Assembly: GCA_022340615.1 (NCBI GenBank) | Contig: JAJDNO010000024.1 | Coordinates: forward strand, 1 to 64,000 | Source: Gallionella sp. | GTDB taxonomy: Bacteria > Pseudomonadota > Gammaproteobacteria > Burkholderiales > Gallionellaceae | Direction: 5' to 3' | DNA length: 64,000 bases | Shown: positions 19,061 through 28,583 of the stretch, piece after piece | How positions within the stretch are numbered: the stretch's first letter is position 1 | How the letters are laid out: each line of letters begins with the position of its first letter | Position numbers and translations under genes: made by a program | The notes under the pieces: model-generated | What the model was told of the DNA's origin: nothing | Seen by the model: only the letters and a program-made list of their open reading frames with translations | The model's database searches: none

Positions 19061-19302
19061 GCGAAAAAAGGGGATTTATCTTTACAGGACAAGGAGTTAG
19101 AGCAGAAAGTTAATGAAAATTAAATGTGCTTAATAAATAAGAGATTGCGCAGGCAAGCTAAAGCTGTTTGTAATGAGAAGCTGTCGAGTTCAGGATTAAG
19201 GAATGATGCGGGTTGTAGCGTGGCATGGAACTGTGGCAGGGATTAAGCCCGGTGATTCATTGCATCATGCAGGTGCACAGTCCCGCATCAATCAAGACAG
19301 GT
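19061..19302. other. Intergenic region between the dcw promoter and rnpB
   Basis: About 240 bases without a credible gene. It is more AT-rich than the flanking genes. I see no tRNA, no clear intrinsic terminator after rnpB and no long repeat. The rnpB transcript probably ends within the first tens of bases on the right-hand side by processing or an unrecognised signal. Confidence 0.5.
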
Positions 19303-19650
19303 GAAGCTGGCCGATAAGCCGGGTTCTGTCGTGGACAGTCATTCCTCTAGGCGTTTCGTTGCCTGACGCTCGAGCGACCTACCCGCTGACGACGCGAGCC
19401 ACGTCATGGTCAGCCTATTTGGCCTTGCTCCGGATGGGGTTTACCCTGCCACTGGTGTTGCCACCAGCGCGGTGAGCTCTTACCTCGCCATTTCAACCTT
19501 GCCTGATCCGCTTGCGCAGCCATCGGCGGTATATTTTCTGTGGCACTTTCCATCGCCTCACGGCGTCCGGCCGTTAGCCGGCATCCCGCTCTGTGGAGCC
19601 CGGACTTTCCTCTCCGCCCTTGCGGACGCAGCGACTGTCTGGCCAGCTTC
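19303..19650 (-). ncRNA. rnpB: RNase P RNA (bacterial type A)
   Basis: This is the catalytic RNA that removes tRNA 5' leaders, working with the RnpA protein. The ends form the P1 helix: the 5' end on the minus strand reads GAAGCTGGCCAGACAGTCGC and the 3' end closes with GGCCAGCTTC. Conserved landmarks are GAGGAAAGTCCGGGCTCC near the 5' end (J3/4 and P4), GAAATGGCGAGGTAAGAGC in the middle, and AACCCGGCTTATCGG near the 3' end, which includes the loop that pairs with tRNA CCA. Length is about 348 nucleotides. The exact ends are set from P1 pairing. Minus-strand TGATAAACT 10-20 bases upstream may be the -10 region. Confidence 0.97.
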
Positions 19651-19712
19651 GATGTGGAGTTTATCACGGGGGCACTTTGACTATCGCATGATGCGAGGGC
19701 AATTCATTCGGT

Positions 19713-20654
19713 CTATGCGACAAATACGCCCGCCTGATGCGCCTGCTCGTCGGCAAAGTAACTGCTGCGAACCATAGGCCCGCAGGCCGCGTGGCTGAAG
19801 CCCATTTTCTTCGCTGCCTGTTCGAACATCGCGAATGACTCCAGCGGCGCGTAGCGCAGCACTGGCAGGTGGCCGTCGGAGGGTTGCAGATACTGGCCGA
19901 TAGTCAGCATGTCCACGTCGTGCGCGCGCAGGTCGCGCATCACTTCCAGCACTTCATCATCGGATTCGCCCAGGCCCAGCATCAAACCGGACTTGGTCGG
20001 TATATGCGGAAATCGCATCTTGAAATCCTTGAGCAGTTTCAGCGAGTGCGCGTAGTCCGCGCCGGGGCGCGCCAGCCTGTAAAGGCGCGGCACGGTTTCC
20101 AGATTGTGGTTCAGCACGTCGGGCAGACTGGTGGAAAGCGCGTCCAGCGCCTCGTCCAGGCGCCCGCGAAAATCCGGCACCAGGATTTCCAGGCGCGTCG
20201 CAGGCGAGTTGGCGCGTATCGCACCCAGACAGTCGGAAAAATGTTTTGCGCCGCCGTCGCGCAAGTCGTCGCGATCCACACTGGTGATCACCACATATTT
20301 CAGCTTGAGCAGACCGATCGAACGAGCCAGGTTTTCCGGTTCATTCGCATCCGGCGCCAGCGGCTTGCCGTGCGCGACGTCGCAGAACGGGCAGCGCCGT
20401 GTGCACACATCTCCCAGTATCATGAATGTCGCGGTGCCCTTGCCGAAGCATTCCCCGATGTTTGGGCACGATGCCTCCTCGCAAACGGTGTGCAGCTTGT
20501 GCTCGCGCAGCATGCGCTTCACGTCGTGGTAGCCCTGTCCGCTGCCGGATTTCACACGTATCCATTCCGGCTTGCGCAAACGCTGCTGCAGCGGCACGAT
20601 CTTGATCGGATTGCGCGCGGTTTTGGCAGCGCCGGTTTGCTTCGTAACAGTCAA
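19713..20654 (-). CDS. lipA: Lipoyl synthase
   Basis: LipA is a radical SAM enzyme that inserts two sulfurs into protein-bound octanoyl groups. There is no ATG near the family start. The TTG at 20654 follows AGGGGAA by six bases, overlaps the stop of the preceding gene as TTGA and gives 313 residues, so I choose it. Motifs are the auxiliary cluster [12 protein letters not shown] (C-x4-C-x5-C), the radical SAM motif [10 protein letters not shown] (C-x3-C-x2-C), GLGESDDEV and the C-terminal RSSYFADEQ containing the RSSY Ser that ligates the auxiliary cluster. It is downstream of lipB with a membrane-protein gene between them. Confidence 0.95.
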   Translation of the reverse strand: MTVTKQTGAAKTARNPIKIVPLQQRLRKPEWIRVKSGSGQGYHDVKRMLREHKLHTVCEEASCPNIGECFGKGTATFMILGDVCTRRCPFCDVAHGKPLAPDANEPENLARSIGLLKLKYVVITSVDRDDLRDGGAKHFSDCLGAIRANSPATRLEILVPDFRGRLDEALDALSTSLPDVLNHNLETVPRLYRLARPGADYAHSLKLLKDFKMRFPHIPTKSGLMLGLGESDDEVLEVMRDLRAHDVDMLTIGQYLQPSDGHLPVLRYAPLESFAMFEQAAKKMGFSHAACGPMVRSSYFADEQAHQAGVFVA

Positions 20655-21280
20655 ACTGATTCCCCTTGTTTCATGCGACTCATCTGGCGGTCGTGCCAGC
20701 GCGTCATTATAACCAATGCGGCCATCGCCCCGATAAAAGCGAAGAACATGTCGGACTGAGTATCCCACGGATCCCCCTGCGTGCCGAGAAATTCATCCGC
20801 GCCCTGTCCCATAGCAAGTGCCGACCACCATTCGATCAACTCATACCAGGCGCTGATCGCCATCACGACGCACACCGACAGGAATGCGGCCATCTTGCGG
20901 CTGCTCAGAAAACCGTTGCGCAACAGAATCTCGCGCGTAACCAGGAATGGCACAAAACCCTGCATGAAGTGGCCAATCTTGTCGTAGGGATTGCGGCCCA
21001 GCGAAAATGCATGCTCGATCCAGAATCCCAGCGGCACACGCGCATAGGTGTAATGCCCGCCCGCGACCAGCACCAGCGCATGGATGAATATCAGTACATA
21101 CAGCAGCGTGCTCAGCGGAAAGCGGCGAAAGGTCGCGACCATGATCGGCAGCGCGATGAAGATCGGTGCGACCTCCATGAACCATGTGTTTCGGTCGTAG
21201 GGATGGATCGCGGAGAGCGCCATGATCAGCAGCAGCACCAGCATCGCGAGGAACAGCGATTTTTCCCGGGTGGGCATCAT
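20651..21280 (-). CDS. YjdF-like (DUF2238) inner-membrane protein
   Basis: A polytopic membrane protein of 209 residues, starting at an ATG (21280) that overlaps the lipB stop as ATGA. I see about six membrane helices, with conserved-looking pieces [13 protein letters not shown], the [11 protein letters not shown] segment and [13 protein letters not shown]. These match the DUF2238/YjdF family as I remember it, for which no activity is established. Its overlap with lipB upstream and lipA downstream (TTGA) means it is co-translated with lipoate genes. I do not infer a lipoate function from that alone. Confidence 0.8.
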   Translation of the reverse strand: MMPTREKSLFLAMLVLLLIMALSAIHPYDRNTWFMEVAPIFIALPIMVATFRRFPLSTLLYVLIFIHALVLVAGGHYTYARVPLGFWIEHAFSLGRNPYDKIGHFMQGFVPFLVTREILLRNGFLSSRKMAAFLSVCVVMAISAWYELIEWWSALAMGQGADEFLGTQGDPWDTQSDMFFAFIGAMAALVIMTRWHDRQMSRMKQGESV

Positions 21281-21921
21281 GCGCCTGATCCTTGATGCTG
21301 CCTGTACTCCAGATGCCGCTGCAATCCGTGAACCAGATTTTGAGCCAGTTCTGCTTGCAGCTCGCTGATCGGAACCGTAATGCCCAGTTCGCAGGCTTGT
21401 GTCACGCGCAGCCCGGCATAACCGCACGGGTTGATGTTGACGAAAGGTGCGAGATCCATGTCCGCGTTGAAAGACAGGCCGTGGTAACAGCAGCCGTTCC
21501 TGATTTTCAGGCCGAGGGCGGAGATCTTCGCTCCGTCGACATACACGCCGGGTGCGCTATCGCTTCCGTGCGCGGTCACGCCATGTTCGGCCAGCAGGTC
21601 GATTACCGCACTCTCCATCAGCCGCACCAGTTCGCGCACGCCGATCTTCCAGCGGCGCATGTCTAACAGCATATAGGCAACGATCTGGCCGGGGCCGTGA
21701 TAGGTGATCTGGCCGCCGCGATCGATCTTGATCACGGGAATATTCGTGCTGTGCAGCAGGTGTTCCGGCCTGCCGGCCAGTCCCTGGGTATATACGGGCG
21801 GATGCTGCACCAGCCAGATTTCATCGCGTGTTCCGCCATTCCGCTCGGCAGTGAATTTTTTCATCGCATCCCAGGCTGGCTGGTATTCGACCAGTCCCAG
21901 CGATTTGATATGCGGGATCAC
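21277..21921 (-). CDS. lipB: Octanoyltransferase LipB
   Basis: LipB moves octanoate from acyl carrier protein to lipoyl domains. A GTG at 21921, five bases after GGAG, gives 214 residues, the usual length; the longer open frame upstream has no family sequence. Motifs are the substrate loop QHPPVYTQG, DRGGQITYHGPGQIVAY, the APGVYVDGAKISALG region with the catalytic Lys, and CCYHGLSFNADMDLAPF, where a Cys near residue 168 fits the acyl-enzyme. LipA acts on its product. It overlaps the YjdF-like gene. Confidence 0.95.
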   Translation of the reverse strand: MIPHIKSLGLVEYQPAWDAMKKFTAERNGGTRDEIWLVQHPPVYTQGLAGRPEHLLHSTNIPVIKIDRGGQITYHGPGQIVAYMLLDMRRWKIGVRELVRLMESAVIDLLAEHGVTAHGSDSAPGVYVDGAKISALGLKIRNGCCYHGLSFNADMDLAPFVNINPCGYAGLRVTQACELGITVPISELQAELAQNLVHGLQRHLEYRQHQGSGA

Positions 21922-22094
21922 TGCAACTCCATTTCGAAGGTCAGACAAGGCGGTTGTACCCGCACGGGGTATGCCGTGCGGTTCCCGATGCTTCGCATTG
22001 ACGACGCAAAGCAAACGACGATGACAGTACTATTCGCACGGCTAGCAGTGAACGAGGAAGCCAAAGCAGTATCACCAATGAAATGGAATTGGAG
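21922..22094. other. Spacer between ybeD and lipB with a perfect hairpin
   Basis: A 173-base gap in an otherwise tightly packed operon. CCGCACGG (21960-21967) and CCGTGCGG (21974-21981) form a perfect 8-bp stem with a 6-base loop. There is no T-run on either side that would make it an intrinsic terminator for the minus strand. No gene was recognised; the plus-strand open frame here is antisense to lipB. Confidence 0.5.
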
Positions 22095-22379
22095 TCACAG
22101 AACCATCACGATCAGGGGATGGTCGCACAAATCCTGATACAGCGCGTCGAGCTGCACACGGGAAGTGGCGTGCACCGTGCACGTCAAACTGATGTAACGC
22201 GCATTCCGGCTGGCGCGCATTTCCATCGTGGCGGCGAGAAATTCCGGATCGTGCCGTTTGACCACTTCCAGTACGGCCTGCGCGAATCCCGCCTGCTGCT
22301 GCCCGAATATCTTGATCGGGAAGTCGCAGGGATATTCGATCGGGCTGTCGCTCAATTCGATTTTTGGCAATTCTTTCAT
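22095..22379 (-). CDS. YbeD family protein (DUF493)
   Basis: A 94-residue protein of the YbeD/DUF493 family, with an ACT-like alpha-beta fold. Typical features are YPCDFPIKIFG near the N-terminus, the RHDPEF segment in the middle and RVQLDALYQDLCDHPLIVMVL at the end (only partly quoted as a motif: LYxxL-x-x-HPxIxMVL). Regulatory roles have been suggested because it is so often beside lipB, but none is established. It is separated from lipB by 173 bases and from the aminotransferase gene upstream by 24. Confidence 0.85.
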   Translation of the reverse strand: MKELPKIELSDSPIEYPCDFPIKIFGQQQAGFAQAVLEVVKRHDPEFLAATMEMRASRNARYISLTCTVHATSRVQLDALYQDLCDHPLIVMVL

Positions 22380-22403
22380 CGTTGTATCTTCATTGTTGCA
22401 TTC

Positions 22404-23261
22404 TCATCCGGCGCGCATCACTTCGCGCTTGAAATCCTGGTACAGCCCGAGCAGGCGGGCAAACATCGGGCCGGGTTTGCCGTCACCGACCGGCTTGCCG
22501 TCGAGCTGGGTGATCGCCAATACTTCTTTGGTGCTTGATGTGAGCAACAGTTCATCCGCTTCAAATACTTCCTCAACGGCAATCCTGCGCAGTTCAAACG
22601 GGATGCCGTTCGCGGCAGCGATCTCAAGGACCACATCGTAGGTGATTCCGGGCAGCATCAGGTTGTCCTTGGGCGGCGCGTACAGCTTGCCGCCCTTCAC
22701 CACGAAAATGTTGCTCGCCGCACCCTCGGTCATGAACGAATTATCCCTGATCAATATCGTCTCGGCACAGCCTGCATCGACAGCCGCCTGACGAAGCAGC
22801 ACATTGGGCAGCAGCGCAATTGACTTGATGTCGCAGCGCAGCCAGCGGTTGTCCTGGGCAGTCACCGCACACACGCCGCTTTTCAACAGGGCCGCGGGCG
22901 GTGCGGACAGCGGGCTGCTCATCATGAACACCGTGGGCCTTACCGGCGGATTCGGGAACGCGTGATCGCGTTTCGCCACCCCGCGCGTTATATGAAGATA
23001 TAGATACTGGTCCTCGCCGGCATTGCGTTCGATGAGAGCGTTGATCAGTCCGGTCCATTCGTCAACGCTATGCGGGTTCTGCATGCGTATTCCGTCCAGG
23101 CTGTTCTGCAAGCGGCGCAGGTGTTCCGCAAGGCGGAACGCGTTGCGCGAATACACCGGGATCACTTCGTACACCCCGTCACCAAAGATGAAGCCCCGAT
23201 CCAGCACGGAAATCCTGGCTTCCTCGATGGGCATGTATTCGCCATTCAGATAGATCGTCAT
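22404..23261 (-). CDS. dat: D-amino acid aminotransferase (class IV PLP)
   Basis: This PLP enzyme family interconverts D-Ala and D-Glu by transamination, or acts on branched-chain amino acids or aminodeoxychorismate. It has 285 residues. Motifs include SVLDRGFIFGDGVYEVIPVY near the start (RGFxFGDGVYE), CDIKSIALLPNVL with the PLP Lys near residue 145, TEGAASNIFVV and the LPGIT segment that binds the cofactor phosphate. YLHITRG-A-KRDHAFP is closest to bacterial D-alanine aminotransferases. It is next to dacA, which trims peptidoglycan D-Ala, so a role in D-amino acid metabolism is likely. Substrate is not proven. Confidence 0.85.
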   Translation of the reverse strand: MTIYLNGEYMPIEEARISVLDRGFIFGDGVYEVIPVYSRNAFRLAEHLRRLQNSLDGIRMQNPHSVDEWTGLINALIERNAGEDQYLYLHITRGVAKRDHAFPNPPVRPTVFMMSSPLSAPPAALLKSGVCAVTAQDNRWLRCDIKSIALLPNVLLRQAAVDAGCAETILIRDNSFMTEGAASNIFVVKGGKLYAPPKDNLMLPGITYDVVLEIAAANGIPFELRRIAVEEVFEADELLLTSSTKEVLAITQLDGKPVGDGKPGPMFARLLGLYQDFKREVMRAG

Positions 23262-23271
23262 GGTCAGTTCG

Positions 23272-24405
23272 CTACTCGAACATCAGGCGGATGCTGTCCC
23301 ATCCGCGCGAGAACACGTTTGCCCGCGGCACACCCTCCAGCGCCACCAGCGGGAATTCGGCATAGGGTTTGCCTGCCAGCGTCAGCTTGAGCACCCCCAG
23401 CTGTTGCCCTCCGAGCACAGGGGCTAGGATGGGCTGGTAAGTTTCTATCTTCGCACTGAGCTGGGAAAATGCCCCCCTGGGAATGGCCAGGAACAGGTCA
23501 CGGCGAAATCCGACATCGAGCCATCTCTCGCTGCCTTTCCAGATCTGCAGCCGGGTGACCGTCTGATCCTTTTGATACAGACGCACTGAATCGAAATGCT
23601 GGAAGCCGTAATTCAGCAGTTTCTGGCTTTCTGAAGCGCGCAAGCGGCTGGAATTCACACCGAACAACACCGAGATCAGCCTGCGCTTATTCCGTTGTGC
23701 CGACCCGACCAGGCAATAGCCTTCCGATTCGGCGTACCCGGTTTTGATACCGTCCACATAGGGATCGATCCACAGCAGCCGGTTGGGATTGGACTGCGTA
23801 ACATTGTTGAAGGTGTAGCTGCGCAGCGAGAACAAGGAATAGTACTGCGGATAATCCCGGATCAATGCTGCGGCGAGCACGGCCAGATCGGATGCGGAAC
23901 TGTAATGATCGGATTCAGAAATGCCGGCCGGATTCGCAAAATGTGTATTCTTCATGCCCAGGCGTTTTGCTTCCTGGTTCATCATTTCGACAAAGCCTGC
24001 CTGGCTGCCCGCAATATTCTCTGCCAGCATGATCGCCGCATCGTTGCCCGAATCCACGATCAATCCGCGCAACAGCTCGTCCACGGTGACAGTTTGTCCT
24101 GCCTTGAGGAGCATGCGCGAATCCTGGGCCGGATTCCTGACTGCAATCGATGGAACATTCAGCTTCTGATGAATAGCCAGGGTACCGTGCCTGATCGCGT
24201 CGAATGTCAGGTAGGCGGTCATCAGCTTGGTAAGGGAGGCAGGCTCCATGCGCGCATCGCCGCCCTGGTCCACCAGTATCTGATTGCTGTTGTAATCGAA
24301 CAGCACGTATGACTTCGCGGCAAGCCGAGGCACTGGCGGCAAAGGAACGGTTTGCGCGGTTGCAAGCGCCGGCACGAGACAAAGAAGCAATAAAATGAAT
24401 TTCAT
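23272..24405 (-). CDS. dacA: D-alanyl-D-alanine carboxypeptidase (PBP5/6 family)
   Basis: This periplasmic serine carboxypeptidase removes the terminal D-Ala of peptidoglycan stem peptides. It has 377 residues: a signal peptide to about residue 18 (ending ALATAQ), then the penicillin-binding domain with SLTK (catalytic Ser), SGN (VDSGNDAA) and KTG (DGIKTGYAE), and a C-terminal beta domain ending in an amphipathic helix (SRGWDSIRLMF) that would anchor it to the membrane. It is divergent from the copper chaperone gene. Minus-strand TATAAT at 24438-24433 is a candidate -10. The bases before the ATG contain no obvious ribosome binding site. Confidence 0.95.
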   Translation of the reverse strand: MKFILLLLCLVPALATAQTVPLPPVPRLAAKSYVLFDYNSNQILVDQGGDARMEPASLTKLMTAYLTFDAIRHGTLAIHQKLNVPSIAVRNPAQDSRMLLKAGQTVTVDELLRGLIVDSGNDAAIMLAENIAGSQAGFVEMMNQEAKRLGMKNTHFANPAGISESDHYSSASDLAVLAAALIRDYPQYYSLFSLRSYTFNNVTQSNPNRLLWIDPYVDGIKTGYAESEGYCLVGSAQRNKRRLISVLFGVNSSRLRASESQKLLNYGFQHFDSVRLYQKDQTVTRLQIWKGSERWLDVGFRRDLFLAIPRGAFSQLSAKIETYQPILAPVLGGQQLGVLKLTLAGKPYAEFPLVALEGVPRANVFSRGWDSIRLMFE

Positions 24406-24526
24406 GATTCGGGGGAGTAATCCGGAAACGCAATTATAGTCGGGTGCTCATGGCTGGGGTAGCAATCCGCTGTTTGTGCATGCCGGTTATAATTCGCGAC
24501 TCATCTCAACCATCGGGAAGACTATC

Positions 24527-25018
24527 ATGATCAATTTGTTTCGGTTTGGCGGGTTGCTGGCCCTGTTCCTGTGCTCCAGCGCTTATGCCGGTGATATCCA
24601 GATACAGAATGCGTGGGCTCGCGCTACCGCGCCTGGGCAGGATGCGGCAAGCGTGGATCTCACCATCACCAGCAAACATGCTGCTGCCCTGGTCGGCGTA
24701 TCAAGTCCGGCTGCCGAGACAGCCGCGCTGCACAGCATGCAGATGGAGGGTGGCATGATGAGAATGCGCGAAGTTGCGTCGCTTGACATTCCCCCAGGGA
24801 AAGCCCTGAACCTCCGCGCCAGCGGCCATCACCTGATGCTGATGGGGCTGAAGGAACCGCTCAAGGAAGGTCAGACCGTGCCGTTAACGCTGAACTTCAG
24901 GGTAGGCAAAATGGGCATGATGAAGGTGAAGACCCGTGCCAGGGTAATCGCGCTGACTGCGCCGGCACCCGTTATGGGCAATTCCGGTGACCAGAAGATG
25001 AACATGAAGATGCACTGA
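24527..25018 (+). CDS. Periplasmic PCu(A)C copper chaperone
   Basis: Proteins of this family carry Cu(I) in the periplasm and help load cytochrome c oxidase. It has 163 residues from the ATG at 24527, which follows GGGAAG. A signal peptide ends near residue 21 (SSAYAG). The copper motif H-x-M...M-x(n)-H-x-M is visible as LHSMQMEGGMMRM and, about 25 residues on, ASGHHLMLMGL. The C-terminal tail is rich in Met and His (QKMNMKMH), possibly a further copper site. It is monocistronic by appearance. Plus-strand TATAAT at 24488-24493 is a likely -10 element, but no good -35 was found. Confidence 0.92.
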   Translation: MINLFRFGGLLALFLCSSAYAGDIQIQNAWARATAPGQDAASVDLTITSKHAAALVGVSSPAAETAALHSMQMEGGMMRMREVASLDIPPGKALNLRASGHHLMLMGLKEPLKEGQTVPLTLNFRVGKMGMMKVKTRARVIALTAPAPVMGNSGDQKMNMKMH

Positions 25019-25135
25019 GTGAGTGTTGGCTTCGCCGGATGGTCAGGCTTTGCGAGCCACCAACATCACGAATCAACCCTGCAACATTTCTTCTGGTGTA
25101 GAATTCGCGCCACGAATCTGCATCATTTCGGATGA

Positions 25136-26068
<933 letters not shown>

Positions 26069-26162
26069 TTACTTATACGGCATTGGAAATGCACGGTCGT
26101 CCCGCCGCGCCACAAGAATGCGACGCAGCATATGCAGCTGGACCTGATGAGCGCAAAATGGC

Positions 26163-26804
26163 ATGGCAAAAATACTTTGGATTTTTGATCTGGATAACAC
26201 GTTGCACAACGCAACGCCGCACATCTTCCCGCACATCAATCGCAGCATGACGGCGTACCTGCAGGAACACCTGCAACTGGATGAGGCGGAAGCAAACGAT
26301 TTGCGCATGCATTACTGGCGAAGGTACGGCGCAACCCTGCGCGGCCTGATGCGCCATCATGGTACGGATCCGGGTCATTTCCTGTGGCATACGCACCAGT
26401 TTCCGGAACTGGACCGTATGGTGCTCAGGACACCCCGCTTGCGTCATGTGCTGAATGCACTGCCTGGCAGGAAAGTGGTATTCTCGAACGCGCCGCAGCA
26501 CTATGCGCATGACGTGCTGAAGCTGTTGCATGTAGACGACCTGTTTGACGATGTCATGGCAGTGGAACAAACCCGCTTTCGCCCCAAACCGGATAATTTC
26601 GGCTTCATGCGGCTGTTGCGAGTGCATCGCGTGAAGGCGCCGCAATGTGTCATGGTCGAAGATAGCCTGGAGAACCTGCAAACTGCAAAAAGGCTGGGGA
26701 TGCGCACGGTGTGGGTGAACGCCGGCAACAAAAACGCGCCATGCGTGGACGCAAAAATACGCGATGTCATGCGTCTTCCTGGTGTGCTGCATCGTCTGAC
26801 CTGA
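26163..26804 (+). CDS. HAD-family pyrimidine 5'-nucleotidase
   Basis: A 213-residue HAD-superfamily phosphatase similar to the Sdt1/pyrimidine 5'-nucleotidase group, which is often found beside argB in betaproteobacteria. Motif I is WIFDLDNTLHNA with the nucleophile Asp at residue 9 and the general acid Asp at 11; motif II is VVFSNAPQHY; the motif III Lys lies in RFRPKPDNFGF; motif IV is CVMVEDSLENL. A helical cap lies between motifs I and II. The substrate is inferred from family membership only. It probably shares a transcript with argB and slmA. Confidence 0.85.
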   Translation: MAKILWIFDLDNTLHNATPHIFPHINRSMTAYLQEHLQLDEAEANDLRMHYWRRYGATLRGLMRHHGTDPGHFLWHTHQFPELDRMVLRTPRLRHVLNALPGRKVVFSNAPQHYAHDVLKLLHVDDLFDDVMAVEQTRFRPKPDNFGFMRLLRVHRVKAPQCVMVEDSLENLQTAKRLGMRTVWVNAGNKNAPCVDAKIRDVMRLPGVLHRLT

Positions 26805-26875
26805 CCTTGATCATTGATGGGAGCAACCGTCCTGACGGTGTCCGGAAATTTACGAAAATATATGGGGGAATAAAC

Positions 26876-27457
26876 ATGGCTGCAGCCAAACCGGGCGAAA
26901 GAAAATTGCAGATCCTTCAGGCCGTCGCCGGGATGCTGGAACAACCCAAAGGGGAAAAGATCACCACGGCCGCTCTTGCGGCACGCCTGGAGCTTTCCGA
27001 AGCGGCGTTGTACCGGCACTTTGCCAGCAAGGCGCAGATGTTCGAGGGCCTGATCGAATTCATCGAGCAGACCGTGTTCGGCCTGATCAACAAGATCACC
27101 CAGGAAGAAAAAAGCGGGGTAAAACAGATCGAGGCGACTGTTTCGATGCTGCTCGGTTTCGCTCAGAAGAACCGCGGCATGACGCGCGTGCTGATCGGAG
27201 ATGCGCTGGTTAACGAGGATGAACGCCTGCAGCAGCGTGTCAACCAGCTGCTGGATCGCATCGAGGCGACGCTCAAGCAGTCGCTGCGAATTGCCGCGAC
27301 TCAGGGTGAAATGGGCGAGGCCGTGGATGTGGGAGCATATTCCAACCTGCTGGTCTGTTACGTAATCGGCCGCTGGACGCAATTCGCCAAGGGCGGCTTC
27401 AGCCGGGAACCCATGGCTTTGTGGCCGGCACAGTCGGCCCTTTTGTTGCACAAATGA
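26876..27457 (+). CDS. slmA: Nucleoid occlusion factor SlmA (TetR family)
   Basis: SlmA binds specific chromosomal sites and disassembles FtsZ over the nucleoid. It has 193 residues from the ATG at 26876, behind TGGGGGAA; longer frames reach into the preceding gene. The TetR helix-turn-helix is seen in KITTAALAARLELSEAALYRHFASKAQMF at about residues 30-58 (motif AALYRHF). The C-terminal domain has FEGLIEFIEQTVF, GMTRVLIGDALV and the ending RWTQFAKGGFSR, all typical of SlmA. It stands 14 bases before the DAHP-synthase-like gene. Its FtsZ partner is also in this window. Confidence 0.92.
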   Translation: MAAAKPGERKLQILQAVAGMLEQPKGEKITTAALAARLELSEAALYRHFASKAQMFEGLIEFIEQTVFGLINKITQEEKSGVKQIEATVSMLLGFAQKNRGMTRVLIGDALVNEDERLQQRVNQLLDRIEATLKQSLRIAATQGEMGEAVDVGAYSNLLVCYVIGRWTQFAKGGFSREPMALWPAQSALLLHK

Positions 27458-27470
27458 ACGGAAAGCAGAA

Positions 27471-28583
27471 ATGATACTGATACTTGATTCAAAAATCGGC
27501 GAGCAATCTCCCGAATACAAACAGTTGCTCGGACATCTCGCCACGTTGCCTGGTATCCAGTCTCGTGTTCATGTCGAGCGCGGCAGCGAGCAGACGCTGA
27601 CGGAAATCTACCTGATCGGCAACACCAAGGCGCTAGATCTCGATGACATGCAGAATCTTCCCGGTGTCGAACGCGCGGTTCGCGTTTCCGAGGAATATCG
27701 CATCCTCGGGCGTCACAAGGATGATCAGCGCCCCACCCACTTCGAATACAACGGTGTTCGGTTCGGTCAGGACACTCTGAACGTGTTTGCCGGTCTGTGC
27801 GCGGTCGATAACCGCGAGCATGTCGAGATCATGATGAAGGCCGTGCATGACTGCGGCCAGGTCTGCACACGCATGGGGGCATACAAACCGCGAACCAGTC
27901 CCTACGCGTTTCAGGGCCACGGCAAACTGTGCCTGCCTTACGTTTTCGAACTGGCAGGCAAATACGGCATCAAGGTGATCGCAATGGAAATCACCCACGA
28001 ATCGCATCTCAACGAAATAAGGGAAGCATTGCACCAGGCGGGAAACCCGACCGGCGTGATGCTTCAGATCGGCACGCGAAACACGCAGAATTTCGAATTG
28101 CTGAAAATCGTCGGGAGGCAAACCGAGATGCCTATACTGCTGAAGCGAGGTTTCGGCATCACGCTGGACGAGTCGCTGAATGCCGCGGAATACCTGGCGT
28201 CCGAAGGCAACCGCAACGTGGTATTCGGTCTGCGCGGAATGAAAACCAACATGGGCGACCCGCACCGCAACTTTGTCGATTTCTCGCATGTGCCGGTGGT
28301 CAAGCGCCTGACGCGCATGCCGGTGTGCATCGACCCGTCGCACTCGGTCGGCTCGCGGGCCGCAGCACCGGACGGCATCCTCGACATGATGCATGTCACG
28401 GCTCAGGGTGTGATCGCCGGCGCCAACATGGTGCTGGTGGATTTCCATCCCGCCCCGCCCAAGGCGCTCGTCGATGGTCCGCAGGCCATGCTCCTCAAGG
28501 AACTACCCTATTTTCTTGACGATGTGCAGATCGCGCGGGAGGCATACCTGAAGCGTGTGGCGCACAGGAAAGGTCAGGGATAG
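27471..28583 (+). CDS. DAHP synthase-like aldolase (type I-beta), divergent active site
   Basis: The 370-residue protein has an N-terminal ferredoxin-like domain of about 85 residues and an aldolase barrel, the architecture of Thermotoga-type 3-deoxy-7-phosphoheptulonate synthase. Recognisable motifs are GAYKPRTSPYAFQGHG, MLQIGTRNTQNFELL, LLKRGFGIT, CIDPSHSVG and a terminal KALVDGPQAM. Several normally fixed residues differ. The GPC-[AS]-VE loop reads GLCAVDN, the Glu metal ligand in the IEVH region is Asp (LVDFH), and the usual DPSHPAG is DPSHSVG. The metal Cys and His remain. It may be a DAHP synthase or a paralogue with another substrate. Its end overlaps the convergent parA-like gene by 10 bases. 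Confidence 0.75.
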   Translation: MILILDSKIGEQSPEYKQLLGHLATLPGIQSRVHVERGSEQTLTEIYLIGNTKALDLDDMQNLPGVERAVRVSEEYRILGRHKDDQRPTHFEYNGVRFGQDTLNVFAGLCAVDNREHVEIMMKAVHDCGQVCTRMGAYKPRTSPYAFQGHGKLCLPYVFELAGKYGIKVIAMEITHESHLNEIREALHQAGNPTGVMLQIGTRNTQNFELLKIVGRQTEMPILLKRGFGITLDESLNAAEYLASEGNRNVVFGLRGMKTNMGDPHRNFVDFSHVPVVKRLTRMPVCIDPSHSVGSRAAAPDGILDMMHVTAQGVIAGANMVLVDFHPAPPKALVDGPQAMLLKELPYFLDDVQIAREAYLKRVAHRKGQG

